NCBI GenBank assembly: GCA_016781135.1
Contig: JADDQY010000079.1
Coordinates: 1 to 33,890 of the forward strand
Length of the DNA stretch: 33,890 nt
Direction: 5' to 3'
DNA from: Actinomycetota bacterium
GTDB taxonomy: Bacteria; Actinomycetota; Acidimicrobiia; Acidimicrobiales; CADCSY01
Below the pieces are notes generated by a model. It worked only from the letters and a program-made list of their open reading frames with translations, did not search any database and had not been told where the DNA came from. Shown here one piece after another: positions 7,089 through 14,593 of this stretch. The position numbers and the translations under genes are program-made. Positions within the stretch are counted from its first letter, which is position 1; each line of letters starts with the position of its first letter.

Positions 7089-7808
7089 ATGCCCGGGCTG
7101 CGTGTCGTGCGCTGGGGTGCCGAGCGGGTGCGGGTGGGCTCGTGGCGGGGGGACCAGGGGCTCGCCTACGTGGCACCGGTCGCCGAGACCCCGCCGGCGA
7201 GCGAGGGCATGGTCCGTCACTGCTGTGCCCTGCTCGCCGGGCAGGGCTACCGCGAAGTCGTCACCGGAGCCCTCGGCTGGCGTGAGCAGCGGGGCTTCCT
7301 CCAGACCGGGTTCGAGGTGCGAGAGGAGCTGCACTTGCTGTCCCGAGGCTTGCGCGACCTGCCCCGGGTGGCGGCGGCTCCGCTGCGCCGTGGTCATCGG
7401 CGGGATCGCCAGCGCATCCTCGCCGTCGACACGCTCGCCTTCCCCCCCTTCTGGCGCCTGGACGACGCGGGCATGACCGAGGCGCTCAGCGCCACCCGCA
7501 GCGCTCGGCTTCGGGTGGCCGACGAGCAGCAGGTGGTGGGCTACGCCATCTCCGGGCGCTCGGGCACCAGGGGCTACCTGCAGCGCCTCGCCGTCGATCC
7601 CGCGGCCCAGGGACGGGGGCTCGGACGAGCTCTGGTGATCGACGGGCTCCGCTGGATGCGCCGCCACGGCGCCGACCAGGTGGTGGTCAACACCCAGGTC
7701 GGCAACCAGCGGGCGCTCGAGCTGTACCTCGGTCTGGGCTTCCGGCTCGAGCCCTCCGGCCTGGCCGTGCTCGCCCGCCGTCTCGAGGACCGAGAGCTGA
7801 CCCCCTGA
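7089..7808 (+). CDS. GNAT family N-acetyltransferase
   Basis: A 239-residue protein with a C-terminal GNAT domain. LQRLAVDPAAQGRGLGRALV (164-183) is motif A with the acetyl-CoA pyrophosphate-binding Q/RxxGxG/A loop. NTQVGNQRALELYLGLGF (201-218) is the following Asn-Ala-Tyr-Gly-Phe motif. Residues 1-100 could be a degenerate second GNAT half (GWREQRGFLQTGFEVREEL resembles the same end motif), making a two-domain enzyme. The acceptor is unknown: a ribosomal protein N-terminus, an antibiotic or a small metabolite are all possible. Its stop overlaps the DUF6049 start by one base (TGATG), so it is the first gene of the murJ operon. In Mycobacterium a Nudix hydrolase (Rv3908) holds this position. 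Confidence 0.88.
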   Translation: MPGLRVVRWGAERVRVGSWRGDQGLAYVAPVAETPPASEGMVRHCCALLAGQGYREVVTGALGWREQRGFLQTGFEVREELHLLSRGLRDLPRVAAAPLRRGHRRDRQRILAVDTLAFPPFWRLDDAGMTEALSATRSARLRVADEQQVVGYAISGRSGTRGYLQRLAVDPAAQGRGLGRALVIDGLRWMRRHGADQVVVNTQVGNQRALELYLGLGFRLEPSGLAVLARRLEDRELTP

Positions 7809-9802
7809 TGCGCGCCGTCGCCGCCGTGCTGGCGGGCGTGGTCCTTCTCGTCCTCGTCAGCCCGTCGGTCCTCGCTCCGGCAGCGGCGCTGGAGGCACAG
7901 GAGCCGTCCGCAGTTGTGCTCGTCCCGACCGGCCGCATCTCCCTCGCCTCCCAGACCCCCTGGGTCGCCCCCGGGGGCACGTTCTCCCTGAGCGTCCACG
8001 TCGCCGACGTCCGCCAGACCGAGGCCATCGCCCTGTCGGTCACCATCCACGAGGCGGTGAGCTCCCGGTCGCAGTTCCGCCGCACGCTGGACGGCCAGCT
8101 GCTCGGCGATGCACTGTGGCGCCGGGGCGATCTGCCCCTCACCGGCGTCGAGCTCGACAGCCAAGGAGCGATCCCGCTCACCGTCGACCTGCGGGGTCCG
8201 GACGAGGCCTCCGACCGGGACCGCCCTGATCTGGTTGGTGCAGGGGTGTACCCGGTTCGGGTCGAGCTGCGGGATGCAAGCTCCGGGGCCGCGATCGACG
8301 GCTTCACCACCCATGTCGTGCGCACCCGGGACGATGACGCGCCGGCGCTGGCCGTGGCCTGGGTGCAGCCCTTCGGCGCCCCTCCAGCCCTCCGCCCCGA
8401 CGGCTCCGTCGAGCTCGCCGGTGGGACCAGCGAGGAGCTCGCCAGCATCACCAAGGTGCTCGGTGCGAACCGCGTCCCCCTCAGCCTCGTGCCGACGCCC
8501 GAGACCCTCGATGCCCTCGGCGCCAGCCGGCCCGAGCTCCTCGACCAGCTGCGCTCCTCGCTCGACGGCCGCCAGGTGGTGGCCGGCCCCTATGTGGACA
8601 TCGACACCGTGGCCCTGGCCGACGCCGGCCTGGGCGACGAGATCGCCGCTCAGCACGAGCGGGGGGCACAGGCCGTGGCGTCGGCTCTCGGTGTGGCCCC
8701 TGGGCGTCGGATGCTGGTCGCCGACGGCGACGACGTGGCGCCCGAGGTGCTCACCGGCCTCGACCGCTTGGTGGCGCCCGAGGAAGCGCTGGCACCGCTG
8801 GATCGGGCCCTCACCCTGGCCAACCCCTTCGTGGTTGGCGCCGTGGGAGGCGGGCTCGTCCCCGCCGCCGCCGTCGACTCCGGCTTGGCCGCCCACTTCA
8901 CGAGCGGCGGGGATCCCGTGCTGGCCGCCCACCAGCTGCTTGCCGACCTGGCGGTGGTGGCCTACGACTCGCCGGGGCTGGTGCGCGGGGTCGTGGTGCG
9001 ACCCCCGCCGGGGTCGACGCCGCCTCCCGAGCTCCTTTCCACCGCGCTCGGTGCGCTGGGCAGCGGTCCGGTGGTGCGCCCGGTGACGCTCGACCAGCTG
9101 TTCGACGAGGTCCCGGCGGCGACGACTGGCGGCAGGGATCTCGTCCGCTCCCTGCTTCCCCCGGCCCAACCGAGCGCCGGGCTCCCCGTCACCGAGGTGC
9201 GGGAGGTGCGCGAGGAGCTGGCGAGCCTGGCCGCCATGGTCGAGGGGAGCAGCCCAATGGCGGGGCTCGAGTCGCTGGTCCTGGTGGCCGGCGCCGAGGG
9301 ACTCACCGGCGACGAGCGGCGCGCCTACCTCGACGGCGCTCGCCGGGGCATCGGCGAACGGCTGCAACGCATCGGGATCGCCAGCACGGGGAGCTTCCGG
9401 CTGACCTCGCGCCAAGCCACGATCCCCCTGACCCTGGTGAACGACCTCGGCACGACCATGCGGGTGTCGCTGCTGCTGGAGAGCGACAAGCTCGACTTCG
9501 TGGACGCCGGGCTGGCCACGAGCGGGACGGCAGCCATCCCCCTCGTGCTCCAGCCCGGGAACACCCCGCTTGCCGTGCCGGTGGAGGCCCGTACCTCGGG
9601 CGAGTTCCCCCTGCTGATCACCCTGCGCTCGCCTGACGGCAACCTCGAGGTCGCCCATGCCCGCCTCACCGTGCGCTCGACCTTCCTCTCGGGCGTCGGC
9701 GTCGCCCTGTCGGCGGGAGCAGGCCTGTTCTTGTGCGCGTGGTGGGTCCGTCACTGGCGCACGACCCGCCGCGACCGCCGCCTGGTCGCACCGGCCGGGT
9801 GA
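7808..9802 (+). CDS. DUF6049-type secreted, membrane-anchored protein
   Basis: A 664-residue protein with an N-terminal signal peptide (hydrophobic core about 3-27, Ala-rich cleavage region) and one C-terminal transmembrane helix (about 632-650) followed by a basic tail. The large middle part is therefore extracytoplasmic. Its place directly before murJ, its size and its topology fit the actinobacterial family of Rv3909. The body begins with a beta-sandwich-like region (residues ~45-175). A middle section follows, with an ADGDDVAPEVLTGLD-type segment resembling polysaccharide-deacetylase-like folds, and then a second Ig-like region near 550-625. No catalytic residues can be assigned. Function is unknown, and a role with MurJ in cell-wall synthesis is inferred from linkage only. 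The start overlaps the GNAT stop by 1 base and the end overlaps murJ by 4 bases. Confidence 0.82.
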   Translation: MRAVAAVLAGVVLLVLVSPSVLAPAAALEAQEPSAVVLVPTGRISLASQTPWVAPGGTFSLSVHVADVRQTEAIALSVTIHEAVSSRSQFRRTLDGQLLGDALWRRGDLPLTGVELDSQGAIPLTVDLRGPDEASDRDRPDLVGAGVYPVRVELRDASSGAAIDGFTTHVVRTRDDDAPALAVAWVQPFGAPPALRPDGSVELAGGTSEELASITKVLGANRVPLSLVPTPETLDALGASRPELLDQLRSSLDGRQVVAGPYVDIDTVALADAGLGDEIAAQHERGAQAVASALGVAPGRRMLVADGDDVAPEVLTGLDRLVAPEEALAPLDRALTLANPFVVGAVGGGLVPAAAVDSGLAAHFTSGGDPVLAAHQLLADLAVVAYDSPGLVRGVVVRPPPGSTPPPELLSTALGALGSGPVVRPVTLDQLFDEVPAATTGGRDLVRSLLPPAQPSAGLPVTEVREVREELASLAAMVEGSSPMAGLESLVLVAGAEGLTGDERRAYLDGARRGIGERLQRIGIASTGSFRLTSRQATIPLTLVNDLGTTMRVSLLLESDKLDFVDAGLATSGTAAIPLVLQPGNTPLAVPVEARTSGEFPLLITLRSPDGNLEVAHARLTVRSTFLSGVGVALSAGAGLFLCAWWVRHWRTTRRDRRLVAPAG

Positions 9803-11484
9803 GCGAGGACCGCCCCGCGCCATCAGCTCGACGATCGTCGGCGCTGGTCGGCGGAGGGATCCTCCTCAGCCGGTTGGCCGGCCTCGCCCGAGAGAGCCTC
9901 ATCGCCGCCACGTTCGCCACCGGCTCCGCCGTCGACGCCTTCCGGGCCGCCCTGCGGATCCCCAACGTGTTGCAGAACCTGTTGGGCGAGGGGACGCTGT
10001 CGGCGTCGTTCATCCCCGTCTACGCCCGCCTCCTGGCCGACGGCGACGACGAGGGGGCGGGGCGCCTGGCCGGCGCCGTCGCCGGTCTCCTGGCGGTGGT
10101 GGCGGCCACCTTCGTGGTGGCCGGCGTGGTCTTCGCTCGCCCCCTCACCTCGGTGCTGGCGCCCGGCTACACCGGGGAACGCTTCGAGCTGACCGTCGTC
10201 CTCGTACGCATCCTCACCCCCGGCATCGGGGCGCTGGTGCTCTCGGCTTGGTGCCTCGGCGTCTTGAACAGCCACCGGCGGTTCTTCCTCTCCTACGCCG
10301 CTCCCGTGCTGTGGAACGTCGTCCAGATCGCCGTGCTGGTGGCGCTCGGGAGCCGGGGCCTGAGCCAGGCGTCCCTGGCCGTGGCGCTGGCCTGGGGGGC
10401 GCTGGCCGGGGGGCTCTTGCAGCTCGGCGTCCAGCTGCCGGCGGTTCGCTCGCTGCTGGGAAACCTCCGGCCCCGGGTGTCGTTGCACCCCGGTGGGGTG
10501 CGAGCCGTGCTCCGGCGGTTCGTGCCGGCGGTGACAGGGCGGGGGGTCGTGCAGCTCGCCTCCTACGTCGACCTGGTCCTGGCCAGCTACCTGGCCCTGG
10601 GAGCAGTGGCCGCCCTTTCCTACGCCCTGGTGCTCTACCTGCTGCCGATCAGCCTGTTCGGAATGAGCGTGGCTGCCGCCGAGCTCCCCGAGCTCAGCCG
10701 GCGCGGGGCGGGGCCCGACAGCGACGCCGGCGGTGGCCGGCTGGAGGAGTCGCTCGCCCGGGTGGCCTTCTACGTGGTGCCCACCGCGGTCGGCTACCTG
10801 GTGGTGGGCGACGTGGTCGTCGCCGCGTTGTTCGAGCGGGGCCGGTTCGGCCCCGACGACACCCGCCTGGTGTGGTACGTGCTCGCCGCCTTCAGCCTCG
10901 GCCTCGTCGCCACCACCGCCAGCCGGGTGCTGCAGAGCGCCCTGTACGCGCTGGGCGACACCCGGGGCCCGGCGAAGATCGCCGCCGCTCGGGTGGCAGC
11001 CAGCGCCGTGCTCGGCGCCGTGCTGATGCTGCAGCTCGACCGGGTCGCCCTCGGCGGTGGGGCCGGACTCGGCGTCGTGGTCCTCGGTGACCTTCCGGCG
11101 TGGTCGCCGCTGCCGGTGGGACTGCGGGGCGATCCCGACGCCGCGGTGCGCCTCGGTGCCACGGGCCTGGCGCTCGGTTCCGCCGTCGGGGCCTGGTTGG
11201 AGCTGGCGCTGTTGCGCCGGAGGCTCCCACCGTCGTTCGGTCGTGCTCGGATCGGCGGGGGTCAAGGACGAGCGACGGCCCTGGCCGCGGTGGCGGCCGG
11301 AGTGGTGGCCGCCGGTGCCCGACCCCTCGTCGGCGAGTGGGCCCCGTTGCTCGCCCTGCCCGCGGTTGCGCTTTCCTCCGGTGCCGTCTACCTCGCCGCC
11401 GCCGCCGCCCTGGGCGTCCCCGAGGCCACGGCCCTGTCGGCCACCCTGCGTCGCCGCCTCACGACCGTCCACCCGAGGGGTTGA
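9799..11484 (+). CDS. murJ: Lipid II flippase MurJ (MviN)
   Basis: About 561 residues of mostly hydrophobic helices, consistent with the 14-helix MOP-superfamily flippase that moves lipid II across the cytoplasmic membrane. Family signatures include LLSRLAGLARESLIAATFAT near the N-terminus, DAFRAALRIPNVLQNLLGEG, SASFIPVYARLL, LNSHRRFFLSYAAPVLWN, and GLVATTASRVLQSALYALGD in the second half. The start is GTG at 9799, overlapping the DUF6049 stop (GTGA); the longer frame to 9733 would only add residues antagonistic to the upstream gene. In mycobacteria MurJ carries a fused pseudokinase and an extracellular domain. Here the protein ends right after the last helices with a short basic tail, and a separate kinase gene lies about 1 kb downstream. 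It is the third gene of the GNAT-DUF6049-murJ operon. Confidence 0.93.
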   Translation: MSEDRPAPSARRSSALVGGGILLSRLAGLARESLIAATFATGSAVDAFRAALRIPNVLQNLLGEGTLSASFIPVYARLLADGDDEGAGRLAGAVAGLLAVVAATFVVAGVVFARPLTSVLAPGYTGERFELTVVLVRILTPGIGALVLSAWCLGVLNSHRRFFLSYAAPVLWNVVQIAVLVALGSRGLSQASLAVALAWGALAGGLLQLGVQLPAVRSLLGNLRPRVSLHPGGVRAVLRRFVPAVTGRGVVQLASYVDLVLASYLALGAVAALSYALVLYLLPISLFGMSVAAAELPELSRRGAGPDSDAGGGRLEESLARVAFYVVPTAVGYLVVGDVVVAALFERGRFGPDDTRLVWYVLAAFSLGLVATTASRVLQSALYALGDTRGPAKIAAARVAASAVLGAVLMLQLDRVALGGGAGLGVVVLGDLPAWSPLPVGLRGDPDAAVRLGATGLALGSAVGAWLELALLRRRLPPSFGRARIGGGQGRATALAAVAAGVVAAGARPLVGEWAPLLALPAVALSSGAVYLAAAAALGVPEATALSATLRRRLTTVHPRG

Positions 11485-11511
11485 CACAGGCGCCGAGCGG
11501 CCGGGGCGTCC

Positions 11512-11517
11512 TACGCT
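11512..11517 (+). promoter_or_regulatory. Possible -10 element of degV gene
   Basis: TACGCT lies 31 bases before the ATG, giving a predicted leader of about 25 bases that contains the AGGAGAGGAG ribosome site. A TTGACA occurs at 11481, but the spacing of 25 bases is too long for a normal -35. Confidence 0.35.
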
Positions 11518-11548
11518 GCACCAGCCGCCCCGATAGGAGAGGAGCACC

Positions 11549-12385
11549 ATGGCCGTACGTGTGGTCACCGACAGCGCCTGCGACCTGCCCGACGACACCG
11601 TCGCCGAGCTCGGTATCGAGATCGTGCCCCTGTCGGTCCGTTTCGGCGATCAGGAATACGTCGACCGGCGGGACCTCACCCCAGCGGCGTTCTACGCCAT
11701 GCTGGCGTCGTCTCCGGTGCTCCCCGAGACCGCCGCTCCTTCCCCTGGCATGTTCGAGGCGGCCTTCCGCAAGCTCCTCGACGAGGGTGCCGACGCGGTG
11801 GTGTGCATCAACCTCTCCGGCGGGCTCTCGGCCACGATGCAGTCGGCCCAGAACGGGGCCGCCGTCCTCGGCGCCGGCGCCGACATCCGCCTGATCGACT
11901 CCCGCTCGGTGTCCTGGGGCCTCGGCAGCCAGGTCCTGGCCGCCGCCCGAGCGGCAGCCGACGGAGCGACGGTGGACGAGGTGGTGGCGGCGGTGGAGGA
12001 GATGATCCCCCGCACCCGGGTCTACTGCACGGTCGACACCCTGGAGCACCTGAAGAAGGGGGGTCGCATCGGCAACGCCCAAGCCCTCCTCGGCACCTTG
12101 CTGTCGATCAAGCCCGTCATCGACGTCAGCTCCGGGGTCGTCGAGGAAGCCGGCAAGCCGCGGACCCGCTCCAAGGCGCTCCGGTTCCTCGCTGACAAGG
12201 TGGCCCAGCACCCCCGGGTGGAGAACGTGGGTGTGATGCACGGCTGCGCCCCCGACGTCGCGCAGTTCCTCGACCTGCTCGCGCCAATCTGCGGCCGCGA
12301 CAAGATCCATGTCGGGGAGATCGGTGCCACGATCGGGGCCCACGCCGGCCCTCGGGTCATGGGGGTCACCTTCCAGGTGGCCTGA
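11549..12385 (+). CDS. DegV family fatty-acid-binding protein
   Basis: A 278-residue DegV/FakB-type protein. These bind a fatty acid and present it to the kinase FakA for phosphorylation, or carry fatty acids in the cytosol. The N-terminus VRVVTDSACDLPDD is the family start. INLSGGLSATMQSAQNGA (about 88-105) provides the carboxylate-binding Ser/Thr loop. YCTVDTLEHLKKGGRIGNAQALLGTLLSIKPV (about 156-187) is the diagnostic DegV motif. The C-terminal lobe ends with GEIGATIGAHAGPRVMGVTF, the usual closing motif. The ATG at 11549 has a strong AGGAG site upstream. Its own likely promoter follows murJ by 64 bases. No FakA homologue is in the window. Its place between murJ and the kinase is not the mycobacterial arrangement. 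Confidence 0.92.
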   Translation: MAVRVVTDSACDLPDDTVAELGIEIVPLSVRFGDQEYVDRRDLTPAAFYAMLASSPVLPETAAPSPGMFEAAFRKLLDEGADAVVCINLSGGLSATMQSAQNGAAVLGAGADIRLIDSRSVSWGLGSQVLAAARAAADGATVDEVVAAVEEMIPRTRVYCTVDTLEHLKKGGRIGNAQALLGTLLSIKPVIDVSSGVVEEAGKPRTRSKALRFLADKVAQHPRVENVGVMHGCAPDVAQFLDLLAPICGRDKIHVGEIGATIGAHAGPRVMGVTFQVA

Positions 12386-12434
12386 CCTCGAGTGGTGCCC
12401 CGGGAGCTGTACGTTGCGCTCGCCCTCGGGCCGG

Positions 12435-12440
12435 TACCGT
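12435..12440 (+). promoter_or_regulatory. Possible -10 element of kinase gene
   Basis: TACCGT lies 9 bases before the chosen GTG start, with TTGCGC (12414-12419) 15 bases further upstream as a weak -35. A similar TTGCGC/TACCGT pair precedes dnaA (23615-23645). This would give a leader of only a few bases. Confidence 0.35.
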
Positions 12441-12449
12441 GACAGCGAC

Positions 12450-14000
12450 GTGGCCGAGCCTCCTCCCACCACCGCGGTCGGGCCGATCGAACCCGGCACC
12501 CTCGTCGGCGGCCGCTACCTCCTGGTGGCCCGCCTTGCCGAAGGGGGGATGGCCGAGGTGTGGGAGGCGGTCGACGAGGTGCTCACCCGCCCGGTGGCGG
12601 TCAAGATCCTCCTGCCCCACCTCGCCGCCGACACCGCCTTCGTCACCCGCTTCCGCCGGGAGGCGGTCTCCGCCGCCCGGCTGTCGGATCCCCACATCGT
12701 GTCGATCTACGACACCTGCAGCGACGGGGGGGTCGAGGCGATCGTCATGGAGCTGGTCCGGGGCACCACCTTGCGCCGCCTGCTCGACGAGCACGGTCGT
12801 CTCCCCCCCCGACGGGCGGTCGACATCGCCGTCCAGGTCGCCGACGCCCTGCACCACGCCCACGCCTGCGGTCTGATCCACCGCGACGTGAAGCCCGGCA
12901 ACATCCTGCTCTCCGACGACGACCGGGTGCTGGTCGCCGACTTCGGCATCGCCAAGGCAGCGGAGACCTCGGCCGACCTCACCGAGGCCGGGCAGGTGGT
13001 CGGCACGGCGAAGTACCTCTCGCCTGAGCAGGTGGCCGGAGCACCGCTCGACGCCCGGTCCGACGTCTACGCCCTCGGCGTCGTGCTGTACGAGATGCTG
13101 TCCGGTCGCCCTCCGTTCACCGGACGCAACACCACGACCACGGCCATGGCCCGGCTCACCTCCGAGCCCCTCCCGCCTCGCCAGGTCTGCTCCGACATAC
13201 CGGCCGCTCTCGAGCGCATCGTGCTGCGGGCCATGGCGCGCCAGCCCGAGGACCGCTACCCCTCGGCCGCCGAGCTCGGCGCCGCGCTCCGTCACGTCGA
13301 TCTCGCCACCTCCGATCCCGCTGCCCTCGATGCCACCGTCGCTCGCGACGCCACCGCCCGCTGGCCGTCCCGCTCGGCGCCGCGCCCACAGCCAGCCCCT
13401 TCCCGTCCCATGCCGCCGCCCGGACGGGCGAAGCGGTCGTGGGGCATTCCCGCCGCCCTTGTCGCCGTGGTGGTGATCACACTGGCCGTGGTCGGGCTGC
13501 TGATCGGGCGCACCAACCTCGGTCGCGACCTGTTCGGCTCGGGGAGCCCGAGCGACCGGCAGCCCGGTGCGTCAATCACCACCGCCCGCGCCTTCGATCC
13601 GTTCGGCGCCGGCGGCGAGCACGACGACGAGCTGCCGTTGCTCATCGACGACGATCCAGCTACGGCGTGGACCACCGAGGAGTACCGCAGCCGCGACCTC
13701 GGAGGCCTCAAGCCCGGTGTCGGCGTCGTCCTCACCCTGGCCGAGCCCACGGACCTAGAGGCGCTGGTCGTCACCTCCCCAACCCGGGGCTGGGCGGCGG
13801 CGGTCTACGTCGCCGACGCCCCCCGCCCCGACCTCGGCGCCTGGGGCGAGCCGGTGGCCACCGAGTCCGGTATCCCCGGAGACGTCACCTTCGACCTCGG
13901 CACGCAGCGCGCCGGGGCGGTGCTCTTGTGGATCACCGACCTCGGCGACGGCAGCGGCGGAAGGTTCACGACCGCCATCACCTCGGCCGCCGTCCGTTAG
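12450..14000 (+). CDS. Membrane Ser/Thr protein kinase with extracellular discoidin-like domain
   Basis: A 516-residue protein with a cytosolic Hanks-type kinase domain (about 23-285). The features are a glycine loop at LAEGGMAEVWEA (29-40), K52 in VAVKILL, E71 in helix C, catalytic HRDVKPGN (144-151, D146), DFG (164-166) and SPEQ (191-194). All catalytic residues are present, so it should be active. A Pro/Arg-rich juxtamembrane segment (300-330) leads to one helix (332-353). The extracellular part (~375-516) is beta-rich: LLIDDDPATAWTTEEY, then GVVLTLAEPTDLEALVV, then VTFDLGTQRAGAVLLWITDL, a pattern typical of F5/8-type galactose-binding folds. A comparable kinase plus extracellular module is fused to MurJ in mycobacteria. 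The start at GTG 12450 is chosen over 12309 because the longer form overlaps degV by 77 bases and lacks a site. Confidence 0.88.
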   Translation: MAEPPPTTAVGPIEPGTLVGGRYLLVARLAEGGMAEVWEAVDEVLTRPVAVKILLPHLAADTAFVTRFRREAVSAARLSDPHIVSIYDTCSDGGVEAIVMELVRGTTLRRLLDEHGRLPPRRAVDIAVQVADALHHAHACGLIHRDVKPGNILLSDDDRVLVADFGIAKAAETSADLTEAGQVVGTAKYLSPEQVAGAPLDARSDVYALGVVLYEMLSGRPPFTGRNTTTTAMARLTSEPLPPRQVCSDIPAALERIVLRAMARQPEDRYPSAAELGAALRHVDLATSDPAALDATVARDATARWPSRSAPRPQPAPSRPMPPPGRAKRSWGIPAALVAVVVITLAVVGLLIGRTNLGRDLFGSGSPSDRQPGASITTARAFDPFGAGGEHDDELPLLIDDDPATAWTTEEYRSRDLGGLKPGVGVVLTLAEPTDLEALVVTSPTRGWAAAVYVADAPRPDLGAWGEPVATESGIPGDVTFDLGTQRAGAVLLWITDLGDGSGGRFTTAITSAAVR

Positions 14001-14029
14001 CCGTCGCCTCTGCGCAGAGGCTCGACGGC
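14000..14029 (+). terminator. Hairpin after kinase gene
   Basis: GCCGTCG (14000-14006) and CCTCTGC (14007-14013) pair with GCAGAGG (14014-14020) and CGACGGC (14023-14029). This gives a 14-bp stem with a CT bulge and almost no loop, starting at the last base of the kinase stop codon. No T-tract follows. It is a likely actinobacterial-type terminator; the inner part is a perfect 14-bp palindrome. Confidence 0.45.
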
Positions 14030-14210
14030 GGGGGAAGGCGGTCGTCTTCGGCGGCCTCGCCTTCGCCCCCTCGTTCCACGTGGCGCTGGCGGGCACGGAT
14101 GCGCCGAGGGAGCGTGAGGTGGAGTCCGAAGGTACGAGCGCCTGGCGCCTGGCGGCGGGGACGCCCGGTCACCACCAGTTATCCTTCCGCCGCCGTGCCC
14201 GGCTGCCCCG

Positions 14211-14570
14211 CTACTGCTTTGGATGGGTGGGGGTGGGGCGGCGCCGGGTCGGGCGGGGGCGCGCTCGTACCAGGGCCACTGCGGCGGCGAGGGCTGCACC
14301 GACCCAGGCCAGGGGGGAGTACGGGGCGACTCCTTGGCCCGACGCGATCCACCCGCCCCACAGCACGGCGGCGCCAGCGAGGGCAGCAGCGACCGTCGCC
14401 GGCGCCCACCCACGCCACTGTCCTCCGAGGACAACCGCCTCGGATACGAGGAGGCCCAGGGCCAAGCCGGCGAACGGCGGGACGATCCCCCCGTAGTCGT
14501 ACTCACCGGCGACGAGGGCACCGAAGACGGCCACGGCGGCGCCGGCGAGCACGGACAGGATGCGACTCAC
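14211..14570 (-). CDS. Small four-helix membrane protein, unknown
   Basis: A 119-residue protein with about four hydrophobic segments (roughly 5-22, 28-47, 57-74 and 85-102) and a basic Arg/Pro-rich C-terminal tail, so the tail is probably cytosolic. The motif GEYDYGG follows the first helix. No family is recognised. The start is GTG at 14570 with no Shine-Dalgarno site. TACCCT lies 6 bases upstream, so the mRNA is probably leaderless. It is divergent from the 138-residue membrane protein, whose start codon is only 23 bases away, and the two likely share one promoter region. It converges on the kinase gene, with a 210-base gap holding a hairpin. Confidence 0.7.
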   Translation of the reverse strand: MSRILSVLAGAAVAVFGALVAGEYDYGGIVPPFAGLALGLLVSEAVVLGGQWRGWAPATVAAALAGAAVLWGGWIASGQGVAPYSPLAWVGAALAAAVALVRARPRPTRRRPTPTHPKQ

Positions 14571-14576
14571 CGGGCC

Positions 14577-14586
14577 AGGGTAGGCT
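14577..14586. promoter_or_regulatory. Overlapping divergent -10 elements
   Basis: AGGGTAGGCT contains TAGGCT (14581-14586) for the plus strand, 7 bases before ATG 14594. It also contains TACCCT (14582-14577 on the minus strand), 6 bases before GTG 14570. The two hexamers share 2 bp. Both genes should give leaderless transcripts, and RNA polymerase could not occupy both promoters at once. Confidence 0.5.
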
Positions 14587-14593
14587 GGCGCCC

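Noticed and set aside
7574..9823. Minus-strand open frame of 749 codons
   Set aside because: Antisense to the DUF6049 gene and the GNAT 3' end; low-complexity Gly/His/Gln-rich product.
11481..11486. Perfect TTGACA as a -35 for degV
   Set aside because: The spacing to the -10 candidate TACGCT is 25 bases, far outside the usual range, and the hexamer overlaps the murJ stop region.
14071..14084. GTTCCACGTGG resembling a third parS
   Set aside because: Only one half matches. The other half (GCGC) lacks the AAAC of parS, so it is probably chance.
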